Source: Reticulitermes speratus (Eukaryota > Arthropoda > Insecta > Blattodea > Rhinotermitidae). Taken from it: 64,000 nucleotides of DNA. The stretch covers positions 49,147,980-49,211,979 of the forward strand of contig JAJKFL010000042.1 in NCBI GenBank assembly GCA_021186555.1, given 5' to 3'. The notes under the pieces were generated by a model. It saw nothing but the letters and a program-made list of their open reading frames with translations. It had not been told where the DNA came from and made no database searches. Position 1 is the first letter of the stretch, and each line of letters opens with the position of its first letter. Shown piece after piece: positions 34,433 to 47,394 of the stretch. The position numbers were made by a program, and so were the translations under genes.

Positions 34433-36345
34433 TATATAAAACTCAATACAAGTTACGTATTATAAAACTCAATACATGTTACGTATTATAAAACTCAATA
34501 CACGTTACGTATCATAAAACTCAATACACGTTACGTATTATAAAACTCAATACACGTTACGTATCATAAAAACTCAATAAGCTTGTATTATAAAACTCAA
34601 TAATTTAACGTATTATAAAACTCATCACCGTTACGTTATCAAAAACTCAATACACGTACGTTTTATAAAACTCAATACATGTACGTATTATAAAACTCAA
34701 TACACGTTACGTATATAAAACTCAATACACGTTACGTATTATAAAACTCAATACACGTTACGTATCATAAAACTCAATACACGTTACGTATTATAAAACT
34801 CAATACACGTTACGTATCATAAAACTCAATACACGTTACGTATCATAAAACTCAATACACGTTACGTATCATAAAACTCAATACACGTTACGTATCATAA
34901 AACTCAATACACGTTACGTATCATAAAACTCAATACAGGTTACGTATCATAAAACTCAATACACGTCACGTATCATAAAACTCAATACACGTCACGTATC
35001 ATAAAACTCAATACACGTCACGTATCATAAAACTCAATACACGTCACGTATCATAAAACTCAATACACGTTACGTATCATAAAACTCAATACACGTTACG
35101 TATCATAAAACTCAATACACGTTACGTATCATAAAACTCAATACACGTTACGTATCATAAAACTCAATACACGTTACGTATCATAAAACTCAATACACGC
35201 CACGTATCATAAAACTCAATACACGTCACGTATCATAAAATTCAATACACGTCACGTATCATAAAACTCAATACACGTCACGTATCATAAAACTCAATAC
35301 ACGTCACGTATCATAAAACTCAATACACGTTACGTATCATAAAACTCAATACACGTTACGTATCATAAAACTCAATACACGTTACGTATCATAAAACTCA
35401 ATACACGTTACGTATCATAAAACTCAATACACGTTACGTATCATAAAACTCAATACACGTTACGTATCATAAAACTCAATACACGTTACGTATCATAAAA
35501 CTCAATACACGTTACGCATCATAAAACTCAATACACGTTACGCATCATAAAACTCAATACACGTTACGCATCATAAAACTCAATACACGTTCGCATCATA
35601 AAACTCAATACACGTTACGTATCATAAAGCTCAATACACGTTACGTATCATAAAACTCAATACACGTTACGTATCATAAAACTCAATACACGTTACGTAT
35701 CATAAAACTCAATACACGTTACGTATCATAAAACTCAATACACGTTACGTATCATAAAACTCAATACACGTTACGTATCATAAAACTCAATACACGTTAC
35801 GTATCATAAAACTCAATACACGTTACGTATCATAAAACTCAATACACGTTACGATCATAAAACTCAATACACGTTGCGCATCATAAAACTCAATACACGT
35901 TGCGCATCATAAAACTCAATTCACGTTACGTATCATAAAACTCTATACACGTTACGTATCAAAACTCAATACACGTTACGTATCATAAAACTCAATACAC
36001 GTTACGTATCATAAAACTCAATACACGTTACGTATCATAAAACTCAATACACGTCACGTATCATAAAACTCAATACACGTCACGTATCATAAAATTCAAT
36101 ACACGTCACGTATCATAAAATTCAATACACGTCACGTATCATAAAACTCAATACACGTTACGTATCATAAAACTCAATACACGTCACGTATCATAAAACT
36201 CAATACACGTCACGTATCATAAAACTCAATACACGTCACGTATCATAAAACTCAATACACGTCACGTATCATAAAACTCAATACACGTTACGCATCATAA
36301 AACTCAATACACGTTACGTATCATAAAACTCAATACACGTTACGT
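34433..36345 (+). repeat. 26-bp minisatellite (cacgttacgtatcataaaac...)
   Basis: About 73 copies. Subtypes (gttacgtatc, gtcacgtatc, gttacgcatc) occur in local runs, as expected from recent segmental amplification. The left end (34435-34720) is indel-rich. Confidence 0.95.
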
Positions 36346-37245
36346 ATGTTAGTAAATCTGAAATCGTAATTTGTACAAAACAAAAAGCCTGACCGATTTT
36401 TACAGAACTTCGTGTGAATTCAGGGAAATCCTCCCAGGCCGACAGCGTCAAATGCTTGAAGTATATCGACGTTTCAGGGACCAAATTTGTCTCCATTATT
36501 TGTTCCTGAAGCCTTCACCCAGATAATGGAGACGCAATCGGTCTATGAGACGTCAGTTTGCTTGGGCTGAGAGGATTTGCCTGAATTTAGTCACTGTGAA
36601 AGTTTCAAGATGCGTGTAACATGTGTGACACGCCTGTGAAGTCAGAAGTAACATAACATGCTTTATACGAATGATGTCCGTAATGATGATCGATCACAGG
36701 CCGAAACGTCGCACGTAACAATGTAAACAGATAAAGAAAGGTTTAATTGAATCGTGTAGTATACGTAGATATTTCTTAACCATCTTGAAGGCGTATATTG
36801 ATATGAATGGTTTGCTGTTGGAGGCCAACCCAGCGTTTTATTTTTCAATTTCCTACAATCAGTAATAATAACATGGCGGTCGCGCGAGGTGTGAGGACGG
36901 AGCGACATGTGTTTCGCGCACTTTAAATGTCCCGAAATGATGTATGGTTATAGAGCTGTACCGGACGTGTAGACTGCACTAGCAACTTTAGTTTCTGATT
37001 TGATGGCGGTAGCAGATGGAGGATTGGTGCCAGTCGTGTGAAATGTGCGGAGGTAGATCGTGGACATATCGACGGAGATATTTGAAATGTTTGTAGTCAA
37101 CAGTTACACAGACATGGTGACGTTGCATGTGACACGTTGAACACTTTAAGGATGAAAATTGTACAGGGTGGCGCAGTAGTCACTTGGCACTAATGTTTAA
37201 GAACAGAAAGGATGTGTTGAATGACTTTGTGCCACCTTGTATTTA
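36346..37245. other. Low-content stretch with small snap-back relics
   Basis: 36420-36520 holds a short inverted repeat (gtctccattat / ataatggagac) beside cgacgtttcagg. 36680-36715 has a gatgatcgatcacaggccga then aacgtc layout like a decayed hammerhead (first core base changed). No gene seen. Confidence 0.4.
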
Positions 37246-37893
37246 AGGATTCAGTCCGTACCGCGCAGTAAACACACTCCGTCTCAGTTATACAAACCAG
37301 TCAGTTAATGTTGTACACTGAAATAATCGCTGTTTGTTCTGAGATCCACACAAAACACATAAATACAGTCCGTACCGCGCAGTAAACACACTCCGTCTCA
37401 GTTATACAAACCAGTCAGTTAATGTTGTACAGTGAAATAATCGCTGTTTGTTCTGAGATCCACACAAAACACATAAATACAGTCGTACGCGCAGTAAAAC
37501 ATTCGTCTCAGTTATACAAACCTGTCGTTAATGTGTACACTGAAATAACGTGTTGTGTTTGAGATCACACAAATCAATAAATACGTCCGTATACCGCGCA
37601 AGTAAACACTCCGTCTCAGTTACACAAACCAGTCATTAATGTTGTACAGTGAAATAATCGCTGTTTGTTCTGAGATCCACACAAAACACATAAATACAGT
37701 CCGTACCGCGCAGTAAACACACTCCGTCTCAGTTATACAAACCAGTCAGTTAATGCTGTACAGTGAAATAATCGCTTTGTTCTGAGATCCACACAAAACA
37801 CATGAATACACTGTGTGGGTAGAACGTAGAATTGTTGAATGTTAAACATGGCGGTACGTAAAGTGACCACTGGACTTTAGAGGATTAAAGTAG
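37246..37893 (+). mobile_element. 114-bp satellite element (about 5 units), indel-rich middle
   Basis: Left end ttaaggattcagtccgtacc equals the inner right end of the 31-33 kb element. Units follow to 37800. The end module cactgtgtgggtagaacg, atggcggtacgtaaagtgac then ends actttagaggattaa at a TTAA (near 37885). Units between 37484 and 37610 carry many small deletions. Confidence 0.8.
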
Positions 37894-38529
37894 CCTATAC
37901 AGAATGTGTACTCAGTAATAAAATCGTAACATAAATGAAATAACGCAACAGTAATAATTCTGACTGATCTGTAAACTCTAAGCCTGTACAATATGTACGT
38001 ATATTTTTACTCCTGTCTTTAACTCCTTGTTTAAGTATGATTTACATTGGTTTCAGGCATAAAAGAGTTAACATAGTTTAAAGCGGCCGGAAGTTGAGTT
38101 TACATTTAATTTGTCAATAATTGTGGAAGCTGTATGATCTGGTTTGTGTCTGCGGTAGTCACACGTGATGTCGGCCATGATGTGCTCGGGGGGGGGGGGG
38201 GGGGGGGACGTGCAGCTCGGCGATTGCTTGTATCCGGTGTGTCTTTGTTTGTCTTGTGTCTGAGCCAAACTCGATACGGTTACTGTTGGTTACTGTTGCA
38301 GTGGGCAGAGGATGAATGTTTGCTGGGAAATATTAATTTTTTTTTTGGGGGGGGGGGGGGTATGTTCTCTGTAATAAATTGAGTTTTGTTCCACATTGAG
38401 TCTGTAAGAAAGACTGAGGATACAGAAAAATGTTTAATGAGGAACTTTTCATGCTTTGCGCTTTGAAGATTATGATATGGGCGGGACGGGATTGGGAATT
38501 GTGACAGACATTAGAAATGTGTATATATT

Positions 38530-38711
38530 TAATTATTTGTACCAACAATTGCACTAAGACAGTTTTTTCACTGTTTTCTTTATTATAAGGATGCCGCAAT
38601 ACGCTATTTCGACAATTCTTATAATAAAGTAATACAGTGAAAAAACTGTCTTAGTGCAATTTGTTGTTAAAATAATCAATTATAAAAAGATGCCGGTGAA
38701 TATAAAGTGAA
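38530..38711 (+). mobile_element. Short hairpin retroelement (copy 2), perfect 11-bp TSD
   Basis: Perfect direct repeats gtgtatatatt lie at 38519-38529 and 38712-38722. The insert carries arms gtaccaacaattgcactaag and cttagtgcaatttgttgtta and ends ggtgaatataaagtgaa, like copy 1 (23492-23724). The hammerhead remnant (minus strand, GUCGAAAUAGCGUAUUGCGG) has lost its CUGANGA half. Confidence 0.8.
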
Positions 38712-39116
38712 GTGTATATATTGTTGGCTTTCAAGCTTAGGGAGAGAAACTGCCTGGGAGACTTTGGCCAGATGGGAAGATGATATTAGAGTGGATCTTT
38801 AGAGACGATAATCCGTGACATTGTGGACGTGATGTCTTTTTGGTGATGATAGTAACCAGTCTGTGAGGCATGTGAACGTGGTAATGGACTAGACGTGAAA
38901 CCGTCTAGTGTGGTAGATAGTTGTCGACGTTTCTGAGCAACCTGCTGCTCATAAATATTATTGCCTGTCTGTGGTATCACAATGCGAACTGTTGTTTAGT
39001 TGACATACTGACAACCTGACGGCTCCGTCCCTCTTTCTCGTGCGCGTATGTGTAAACGCCATGATTTTTCTACATAACCAGCCGAACAACTTCATTGAAC
39101 ATATCAGTTGTTTAGA
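38712..39116. other. Unassigned; decayed cgacgtttc-type repeat
   Basis: 38895-38960 (tgtggtagatagttgtcgac then gtttctgagcaacctgctgc) matches the repeat class at 52190-52265. The rest shows nothing. Confidence 0.4.
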
Positions 39117-39292
39117 CTGTGGTATTCCATCTGGGATACGCGTACCCCGGGGGGTACGCGAAGACATCTTAGGGGGTACGTAAAATTAGAAGAAATAATG
39201 TATTATTTCATGATAAAAATGAATAATCAGGGTCAGATTTATGGGTTAACCACAAGAGACCGGACGTAAGGACATGCGATTTGGGAGCGCCA

Positions 39293-39323
<31 letters not shown>

Positions 39324-39645
39324 CTTTATGCTATTCTTATCGGCGGCTAGTTTCATTTTATTCCACACAGTGCATATAATTTTGCTTTGCTAAAATACTT
39401 TGTTCCTTTATTAATTTTTATACGATAGACAATAATATATTTGTTATTTAATAGCTTGACTCTCCTTTTTCTCATTTAAAACTTATTATTTAATACATTA
39501 TTTTGGATGTAATTTATTTAACTTATTTTAGATGTAGATTATAGACTGTGTGTAACTTGAATTGTGCACCAACAGCTTTGGGGGTACAAAGTTGAAGAGA
39601 AATTATATGTGGGGGTACGCGAACAAAAAAGGTTGAATACCACTG
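39117..39645 (+). mobile_element. hAT-like MITE (copy 2)
   Basis: Starts ctgtggtattccatctggga, ends ggttgaataccactg. The interior is more than 90% like 7329-7853 by eye, including (CT)n at 39297-39323. The first terminus has base changes and the 8-bp flank duplication is not clear. Confidence 0.8.
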
Positions 39646-40880
39646 ATCTAGAAGTTACTAGTCTGTCACCTGGTCAAGAAATTGCCCGCTTTTTATGGAA
39701 CCCAAAGGTTAATTACCGTGTTAAGATGAGCCCAGCACTGGGCCGTATGTTGAGCAAGATGAATCCAATCCATCACCTCATACCTATTACTTTAAGACCA
39801 ATTTTAATATTATTCCCTCACATATGGTTTGCATGTGGTTGCTAAATTCAAGTCAGTTTCAAGAACTCAAATTCTGCACGCATATCTCATCTCTTAGCAT
39901 GCTGCATGCCCTGCCCATCTCAACATCCTTAATTTAATCACCCTAATAATGTTTTATGAGCAGTACAAATTATGACACTCCTCAGGCATCTCCCTGTCAC
40001 TTCTGTCCTCAGCACTCTGTTTTCAGACACCCTCAGTCTTTGTTCTGCGCCAAGTTTTACACCCATCCAAGGTTATGATTCTTTTGGAGTCGGCCAGAAA
40101 AATGACGATTGACTTCGGGCAGGTGTAACAACACTAGCACGATATTTTCGTTTTTTTTTTTCTGAAATAAAAGCAGAACGTGAAATAATTGTTGAAATTA
40201 GCGGTTACAATGAGGAAATTGAAGGCTGCGGTGTACACTTGTATGGAACTTGATTGTACTTAGTTGTCTTTTACCGGGGCGGTTGTGTTTATTGCATAAG
40301 TAGTGAGGCAGAAGGAGCGGTATGTAATTATCTATGAAGGGAAAAACCGACTGGTAATGTTGGCAGCAGATTTGCAGCCAGCAGAAAGAGGTGGAACCAA
40401 ATCCGTGCATAGATCCACATCTCTTATAACCGAATGAGGTAAACAGACACTCACATCATTGGAGTGTAAAAGGCGGCATACAGGGCCCTAAATAAAGTTC
40501 TTGGCGGGGGGGGGGGGGGGGGGGGGGGGTCAAAAAACAAAAGATGAAACGAAGAGCCGTATAGTATCATAAATCGTACCCGCATTAACAATGCACACGG
40601 GAACAGTTCCTCTTTTGTTTTTTATTTTGTTTGTTTTGTTGTTTGTCGTAGTCTTTTTTGTGTGCCGCTGTCTGAAGTTTATAATGGCTGTTGAAATAGT
40701 GTATAGACAAAAGGATATCCGCCGACAAACAGTATATTGGATTTCAATTGTATTTAAAATGTATGCTATTCCGAATAGTAAATCTTCTTTAAAATTATTG
40801 ACATCGATTCTGTTAATTCTGGGACCGTCGACTGCTTTTAATTAAGTAAACTTGATATTTTGCCGCAAGGCGTCGCTCTT
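39646..40880. other. Unassigned sequence
   Basis: No exon or repeat family recognised apart from a G homopolymer (40505-40529), a likely assembly-unreliable site. Confidence 0.35.
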
Positions 40881-42655
40881 ATGGCCCAGTGGTTACTATA
40901 TGTACCACCAGGTTTAACATTCAACAATTCTACGTTCTGCCCACACAGTGTATTTATGTGTTTTGTGTGGATCTCAGAACAAACAGCGATTATTTCACTG
41001 TACAACATTAACTGACTGGTTTGTATACTGAGACGGAGTGTGTTTACTGCGCGGTACGGACTGTATTTATGTGTTTTGTGTGGATCTCAGAACAAACAGC
41101 GATTATTTCACTGTACAGCATTAACTGACTGGTTTGTATAACTGAGACGGAGTGTGTTTACTGCGCGGTACGGACTGTATTTATGTGTTTTGTGTGGATC
41201 TCAGAACAAACAGCGATTATTTCACTGTACAGCATTAACTGACTGGTTTGTATAACTGAGACGGAGTGTGTTTACTGCGCGGTACGGACTGTATTTATGT
41301 GTTTTGTGTGGATCTCAGAACAAACAGCGATTATTTCACTGTACAGCATTAACTGACTGGTTTGTATACTGAGACGGAGTGTGTTTACTGCGCGGTACGG
41401 ACTGTATTTATGTGTTTTGTGTGGATCTCAGAACAAACAGCGATTATTTCACTGTACAACATTAACTGACTGGTTTGTATAACTGAGACGGAGTGTGTTT
41501 ACTGCGCGGTACGGACTGTATTTATGTGTTTTGTGTGGATCTCAGAACAAACAGCGATTATTTCACTGTACAACATTAACTGACTGGTTTGTATAACTGA
41601 GACGGAGTGTGTTTACTGCGCGGTACGGACTGTATTTATGTGTTTTGTGTGGATCTCAGAACAAACAGCGATTATTTCACTGTACAACATTAACTGACTG
41701 GTTTGTATACTGAGACGGAGTGTGTTTACTGCGCGGTACGGACTGTATTTATGTGTTTTGTGTGGATCTCAGAACAAACAGCGATTATTTCACTGTACAG
41801 CATTAACTGACTGGTTTGTATACTGAGACGGAGTGTGTTTACTGCGCGGTACGGACTGTATTTATGTGTTTTGTGTGGATCTCAGAACAAACAGCGATTA
41901 TTTCACTGTACAACATTAACTGACTGGTTTGTATACTGAGACGGAGTGTGTTTACTGCGCGGTACGGACTGTATTTATGTGTTTTGTGTGGATCTCAGAA
42001 CAAACAGCGATTATTTCACTGTACAACATTAACTGACTGGTTTGTATATACTGAGACGGAGTGTGTTTACTGCGCGGTACGGACTGTATTTATGTGTTTT
42101 GTGTGGATCTCAGAACAAACAGCGATTATTTCACTGTACAACATTAACTGACTGGTTTGTATAACTGAGACGGAGTGTGTTTACTGCGCGGTACGGACTG
42201 TATTTATGTGTTTTGTGTGGATCTCAGAACAAACAGCGATTATTTCACTGTACAACATTAACTGACTGGTTTGTATAACTGAGACGGAGTGTGTTTACTG
42301 CGCGGTACGGACTGTATTTATGTGTTTTGTGTGGATCTCAGAACAAACAGCGATTATTTCACTGTACAACATTAACTGACTGGTTTGTATAACTGAGACG
42401 GAGTGTGTTTACTGCGCGGTACGGACTGTATTTATGTGTTTTGTGTGGATCTCAGAACAAACAGCGATTATTTCACTGTACAGCATTAACTGACTGGTTT
42501 GTGTAACTGAGACGGAGTGTGTTTACTGCGCGGTACGGACTGTATGTGTTTTGTGTGGATCTCAGAACAAACAGCGATTATTTCAGTGTACAACATTAAC
42601 TGACTGGTTTGTATAACTGAGACGGAGTGTGTTTACTGCGCGGTACGGACTGAGT
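40881..42655 (-). repeat. 114-bp satellite array (about 15 units) with one end module
   Basis: Starts with cagtggttactatatgtacc, tttaacattcaacaattcta and ttctgcccacacagtg, then core units in reverse orientation to cggtacggactgag. Several units lack one A (gtatactgag for gtataactgag), a shared deletion spread through the array. Confidence 0.92.
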
Positions 42656-42684
42656 CTGTATAATTCAGATTAGTCTTAGTCTTT

Positions 42685-42860
42685 AGACCGTGCCATGGGT
42701 CTGGCAGTCAGTCGCCGGCCTCTTACCGCTGAGGCCCGGGTTCGATCCCAGGCCAGTCCATGTGAGATTTGTGGTGCACAAAGTGACACTGGGACAGGTT
42801 TCTCTGGGAGTAATTCGGTTTTCCGCCGTCGGAATCTTTCTACCGATCCTCCATATTCAT
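42685..42860 (+). mobile_element. SINE-D copy
   Basis: gtgccatgggtctggcagtc, gcccgggttcgatcccaggc (box B GGTTCGATCC), acactgggacaggtttctct, cggttttccgccgtcg. No A tail evident. Confidence 0.75.
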
Positions 42861-42974
42861 CTTCATGTACTTGTTGCTGTTACCAGAAGGACAAACGGTT
42901 GTAACCTGGAAATCTTCCGAAAAGCAATGCTCTTTCTGAAATCGGATAGCTGTAGACAGAAAAGTACTTTTACT

Positions 42975-43130
42975 TGGTTGTAAAGGGCTAACCACAGTGG
43001 TTATTGCAGTGAACAGCCATTGGTATCTAATAAACATTAACTGGTTGATCTTTGTAATGAGGACGAAGTGTTTTCTGTGAAGTAGGAACTTAATTTTTTT
43101 ATATTACTCTGACGAATTTGAGGCGTCAAA
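42975..43130 (-). mobile_element. Single-core relic of satellite element
   Basis: ctaaccacagtggttattgc, aacattaactggttgatctt, gaggacgaagtgttttctgt, gaagtaggaacttaattttt: the end, core and inner-right blocks in order, strongly diverged. Confidence 0.5.
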
Positions 43131-43869
43131 AAGACTGACTATCCCCACTTGTTGCAAGAAGCTGTTAGTCGCTCACGTAGTCTAGATATTTCCCATCTTC
43201 CTTGCAGTCGCTGTCGCCAGAGCCCGATGACTCCCATTCCTCCACCTCCCCCCACCACCACCCAATTTCTGTCAGATTCATTTCAGTATTGATGTCGCAT
43301 CTATGCCTAGGTCATCCACGTGGTCTCTTTGCTTTAGATTTTCCGACCAGACCTATGTGCGTTACTCATCCCATTCATTCTACATGATGCGTCCATCTTC
43401 CTTGATTATTGGATCATAATAGTATTTGGTGGAGAGTACAAATTCTGAAGCCCCTTACCATTGATCAAGTTCTGCGGGGGGGGGGGGGGCTGACCCTGAG
43501 GCTATAATATGTAATTTATGTTTGATTTTAAACATCATGTTATAAAAATCATGTCGTAAGTACAACATAACACTGTCTGCAACTGCATTTATATACATAC
43601 AAATATAACTACATGTTCCGTGACTCAATCACAGTGTTCTATCTTGTTGTTTTTTTTTAAGTTTATTAATTTATTTTTAAAAAATTCTAATGTACAGTCA
43701 TCAGCTGATTTCAGTGGATAATTTCGGCTCATAAAGTCTCGTAAGTCTTAAGAATGAAAAGACAAAATTTAAAGCAGCATTAAGACAATACATAAATACA
43801 CACTGCTTTTACTGAGTGGATGAATTTGTTGTGTATAAAGACGGTTCATAGTGCGGTGTGTAACGTGTT

Positions 43870-44205
43870 TACTGTGTTTTAGTGTATAGTGTTTAGTGTA
43901 TAGTGTTTAGTGTATAGTGTTTAGTGTATAGTGTTTAGTGTATAGGGTTTAGTGTATAGTGTTTAGTGTATAGTGTTTAGTGTATAGTGTTTAGTGTATA
44001 GGGTTTAGTGTATAGTGTTTAGTGTATAGGGTTTAGTGTATAGTGTTTAGTGTATAGGGTTTAGTGTATAGTGTTTAGTGTATAGGGTTTAGTGTATAGT
44101 GTTTAGTGTATAGGGTTTAGTGTATAGTGTTTAGTGTATAGGGTTTAGTGTATAGTGTGTTTAGTGTATAGTGTTTAGTGTATAGGGTTTAGTGTATAGT
44201 GTTCA
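43870..44205 (+). repeat. 14-bp minisatellite (gtgtatagtgttta)
   Basis: About 23 units alternating between agtgtatagtg and agtgtatagggt forms. The gggttta string is fortuitous, not a telomere repeat. Confidence 0.93.
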
Positions 44206-44282
44206 GATGTAAAATTGTGTAGTGTGTATAGCTGTATATTTGTATATTGTGACTTATTGCACATCGAGTTGTGACTTGGACA

Positions 44283-44510
44283 GACTTATGTATGTATGTG
44301 TGTATGTATGTATGTATGTATGTATGTACGTATGTATGTATGTATGTGTGTGTGTATGTGTGTATGTGTGTGTATGTATGTGTGTGTGTATGTGTGTGTA
44401 TGTGTGTGTATGTATGTATGTATGTATGTGTGTATGTGTGTATGCATGTATGTATGTATGTGTGTATGTATGTGTGTATGTGTATGTATGTGTGTGTGTG
44501 TATGTATGAA
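44283..44510 (+). repeat. TATG/TGTG microsatellite
   Basis: Interrupted (TATG)n and (TGTG)n tract. Produces Tyr/Val/Cys and His/Thr/Ile false ORFs on both strands. Confidence 0.95.
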
Positions 44511-44726
44511 GGGTAAATCACATAAAACCTTTGATTTCATAATATCTAAAAAAACCTGTGTTTTTTAAAGTTCAGTTTTGGGGGGTTTGGGATGGGGGAC
44601 TGTAGTCCGGTAACCCCCCCCCCCCACTTGGGTGCGTCCCTGCCATTGGTTCAGTTACCTAACTAAATATGAGTTTGATATACCTCCGCTTATTCGCTTT
44701 ATTGCCTCTACTCGAAGCTGTGCATT

Positions 44727-44858
44727 GTTGTTACTTGTACATGGTTGTTACTTGTACATGGTTGTTACTTGTACATGGTTGTTACTTGTACATGGTTGTT
44801 GTACATGGTTGTTACTTGTACATGGTTGTTACTTGTACATGGTTGTTACTTGTACAGT
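44727..44858 (+). repeat. 17-bp minisatellite (ttgttacttgtacatgg)
   Basis: About seven units, one shortened (44797-44809). Lies about 235 bp upstream of a glypican exon, inside the intron. Confidence 0.9.
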
Positions 44859-45092
44859 AAACAGCATTTGTATTTGTGTGGCGGTCGTGTCGGTCCTTCT
44901 ACCAGCGCACACAGTGGCTAATGTGGGTTTGGTGATGTCTGTGTTATCGAATGATACGTCGAGGCCGTTTGATGTTTAACGCCATCTGTCAGCCAGTCAG
45001 GATACCTACGCCGTCTGTGAGCGCAGACACCCGTACATTCATCAAACTGACGTCTGTATACAACATTACGAGTACTTTGCCCTCTGTTACAG

Positions 45093-45251
45093 GGGAGCAC
45101 CTGCGCGTTTGCCCCCAAGGACTGACGTGTTGCACGGAAGAAATGGAACACAACCTCAGTGCCCAAAGCCGCCGTGAGTTCGATCGTGCAGTGAGGGATA
45201 CACTGACCAAACTTGGCACCTTGCTGAAACTAAGGGCACAGAGGTTTGATG
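45093..45251 (+). CDS. dlp: Glypican (dally-like) internal exon, N-terminal CC-motif exon
   Basis: Internal coding exon of a glypican, a GPI-anchored heparan-sulfate proteoglycan core protein acting at the cell surface in Wnt, Hedgehog and BMP morphogen signalling. The translation starts GEHLRVCPQGLTCCTEEME, the family's conserved N-terminal block with the paired cysteines, and continues to RAQRFDG. The acceptor is a pyrimidine-rich tract ending ctgttacag (AG at 45091-45092). The donor is gtgagt at 45252. The exon begins with two bases completing a split Gly codon and ends one base into a codon; that base plus AG of the next exon gives Glu, reading FDEFFKKLLE. The closest remembered match is the glypican-4/6/Dlp branch rather than Dally/GPC3/5. 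The exon carrying the start and signal peptide was not found in this window. Confidence 0.88.
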
Positions 45252-45390
45252 GTGAGTCCTGTGTCTGTCTAATGAGGGCAGTAGGTGGCCCAAATTTAAT
45301 TGTGTTTGTGTGTAGTAATACTGCATCTCATTTGTTTCTGTTTTTGAATGCCACCGTCTGTCTCTATTTGTCATGTTATGCTGTTAATTG

Positions 45391-45575
45391 CAGTCGAACC
45401 CGGTTATAGCGACATCGGTTTAAGCAACACCTCGTCTATAACGTCAGATATTCTGTGGTACCAATTAATTGCTCACTGTTAACCATAACGTTATACTTCC
45501 CGGTTATAACGACACTCGTTTATAACGACACAAAATATCCAGTCCCTTTCATGACGTTATAACCGAGTTTGACTG
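45391..45575. mobile_element. pogo/Tigger-like MITE (185 bp), copy 1
   Basis: Inverted termini cagtcgaacccggttatagc and gttataaccgagtttgactg. It sits 140 bp after a glypican donor site. The same length as the copy at 52631-52815. Confidence 0.8.
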
Positions 45576-46324
45576 CATAACACGCACATAATAATATTAA
45601 TTAAACATGTTTCTTTGCCGAGTAATTATGACTTTATAAAATAAGTGAAAATAAGTTGTGGCAATTAAAATTGTTAGTGACGGACGTATGAGGAATTGTG
45701 ATGTGTTTAGGATGGCCCTGTGGGGGTGAGGAGCATGATTGTGTAGGGTGCCCATACCCTGTAGCCACGCCACGGAGCCCAGAAACTTCGCTAAACTGGT
45801 GACTAAGTCCATTGTCATGCAGGGAGACAGTGTAGGTTGTTACTTCGGATTATCTTGGTATTTCAGTGTGTTTTCGGTTACAAACAATGGGTCTGTCCTC
45901 CCGGGCGCAACACCCGTAAGTGTTGTAAACTGGAATTTATGTTCACGAGGTGATAAAAACGGACGCAGCACAATTTGCCGTGTTTTTAGATGCTCCTGTA
46001 ACAATTACACAGTCCCTTTTATTGTGTCCCCAAGCATGGCAGGTTTATCGCACAGAAAGCCTGCATATGCCGGCGACATATCGTGACACCTGCGGTGCTC
46101 AGGACAGCGATAAAAAAACACACTGTATACTATGAGTTCCCCCAGCACCATTACGGGCCCACTCCCTCTTCTGTTAGCCACTTTTTTGGGTTTACAGAAT
46201 ATTTTATTTTGTACAGCCCTGTTTGAAAATAAGTTGAAGTAAACACGCAAGGGTCTACATGTTTTCCAAAAATGTGGGCGTCAGAACGGTGACATGGGGC
46301 ATGGTTCACACTGAGGACCTTCAA

Positions 46325-46395
46325 ATATTAGGCGTCACCGGACAAAATTTAGTCGTCCGGGCAACCTGGTGCCCTTGATTTGTACACCCCTAGTC
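46325..46395 (-). mobile_element. hAT-like element end
   Basis: gtccgggcaacctggtgccc then ttgatttgtacacccct, the reverse complement of the CAGGGGTG... terminus at 2108. Confidence 0.5.
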
Positions 46396-46507
46396 TGACG
46401 TGATATTTATTGCACGTCAGAAACTTTCACAGACAAAGGTACACGTTGTGTTTTACATTTTTACAAGAGCATTTAGAAAAACAAATAATATAAACGCCAA
46501 AGCCTTA

Positions 46508-46675
46508 CATAAGTCCGTGCCATGGCTCAGGCGGTTAGTCGCCGGCCTCTCACCGCGGAGGCCCGGGTCAGTCCATGTGGGATTTGTGGTGGACAGAGTG
46601 GCACTGGGACAGGTTTTTCTCCGAGTTGTCGGTTTTCTACTGTCAATTTCATTCCACCGGTGCTCCATTAATTGT
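46508..46675 (+). mobile_element. SINE-D copy, box B deleted
   Basis: gtgccatggctcaggcggtt, gcccgggtcagtccatgtgg (the tcgatcccaggc segment of box B is lost), actgggacaggtttttctcc, ccaccggtgctccatt. Confidence 0.7.
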
Positions 46676-46864
46676 AAAACTTGGTAAAAAAAACTGCTCA
46701 TCTTCATCACAGGGTTGCACAAGAAGCCTTAAGGCTGCGGTGCGTCCGTAGCATCTGCTGCGGGGCCCTTCACAACGCAAAAAAAACCTTACATAACCTC
46801 AAAGCTGGATCGCCACAATTAAGTTAATCTTCATCTGTACACAATTAACTTATGTTAATAAGCT

Positions 46865-47285
46865 TGGCTTGGAGTGGAGAAGACTACATAACGAGGAACT
46901 TTATGATCTGTACTCATCACCAAATATTATTCGGGTGATCAAATCAAGAAGAATGAGGTGGGCGGGGCATGTAGCACGTATGGGTGAGGGGAGAGGTGCA
47001 TACAGGATTTTGGTGGGGAGACCTGAGGGAAGGAGACCACTTGGAAGACCCAGGCGTAGATGGGAGGATAATATTAAAATGGATCTTCAAGAAGTGGGAT
47101 GGGGGGGGGGCATGGACTGGATTGATATGGCTCAGTATAGGGACAGGTGGCGGGCTGTTGTGAATGCGGTAATGAACCTTCGGGTTCCATAAAACGCGGG
47201 GAATTTCTTGACTAGCTGACGACCTGTTAGCTTCTCAAGAGGACTGTGCTGCATGGAGTTAGTTAGTTAGTTAGTTAGTTAGTTT
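46865..47285 (+). pseudogene. Non-LTR (RTE-like) retrotransposon 3' end with (TTAG)n tail
   Basis: Reads [20 protein letters not shown], then [40 protein letters not shown] and [10 protein letters not shown] ending in a stop. This is the C-terminus of insect endonuclease-reverse-transcriptase elements. It is 5'-truncated (starts mid-ORF near 46869) and followed by a 3' UTR and a (TTAG)n tail at 47255-47285. A G run at 47101-47110 may hide a frameshift. Older relics of the same end are at 20215 and 23190. Confidence 0.85.
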
Positions 47286-47394
47286 TAATAAGCTTGGCAT
47301 ACAAACTGAAAAGACATTTTAATTTAATTCATTCGGTAATACTGACGATCTCGTCGATATTTCGAGACCATTCTTGATGGCCTGTTTATGAAGG

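Noticed and set aside
45739..46250. ORFs on both strands after the MITE
   Set aside because: No homology recognised, no splice phase relation to the glypican exons.
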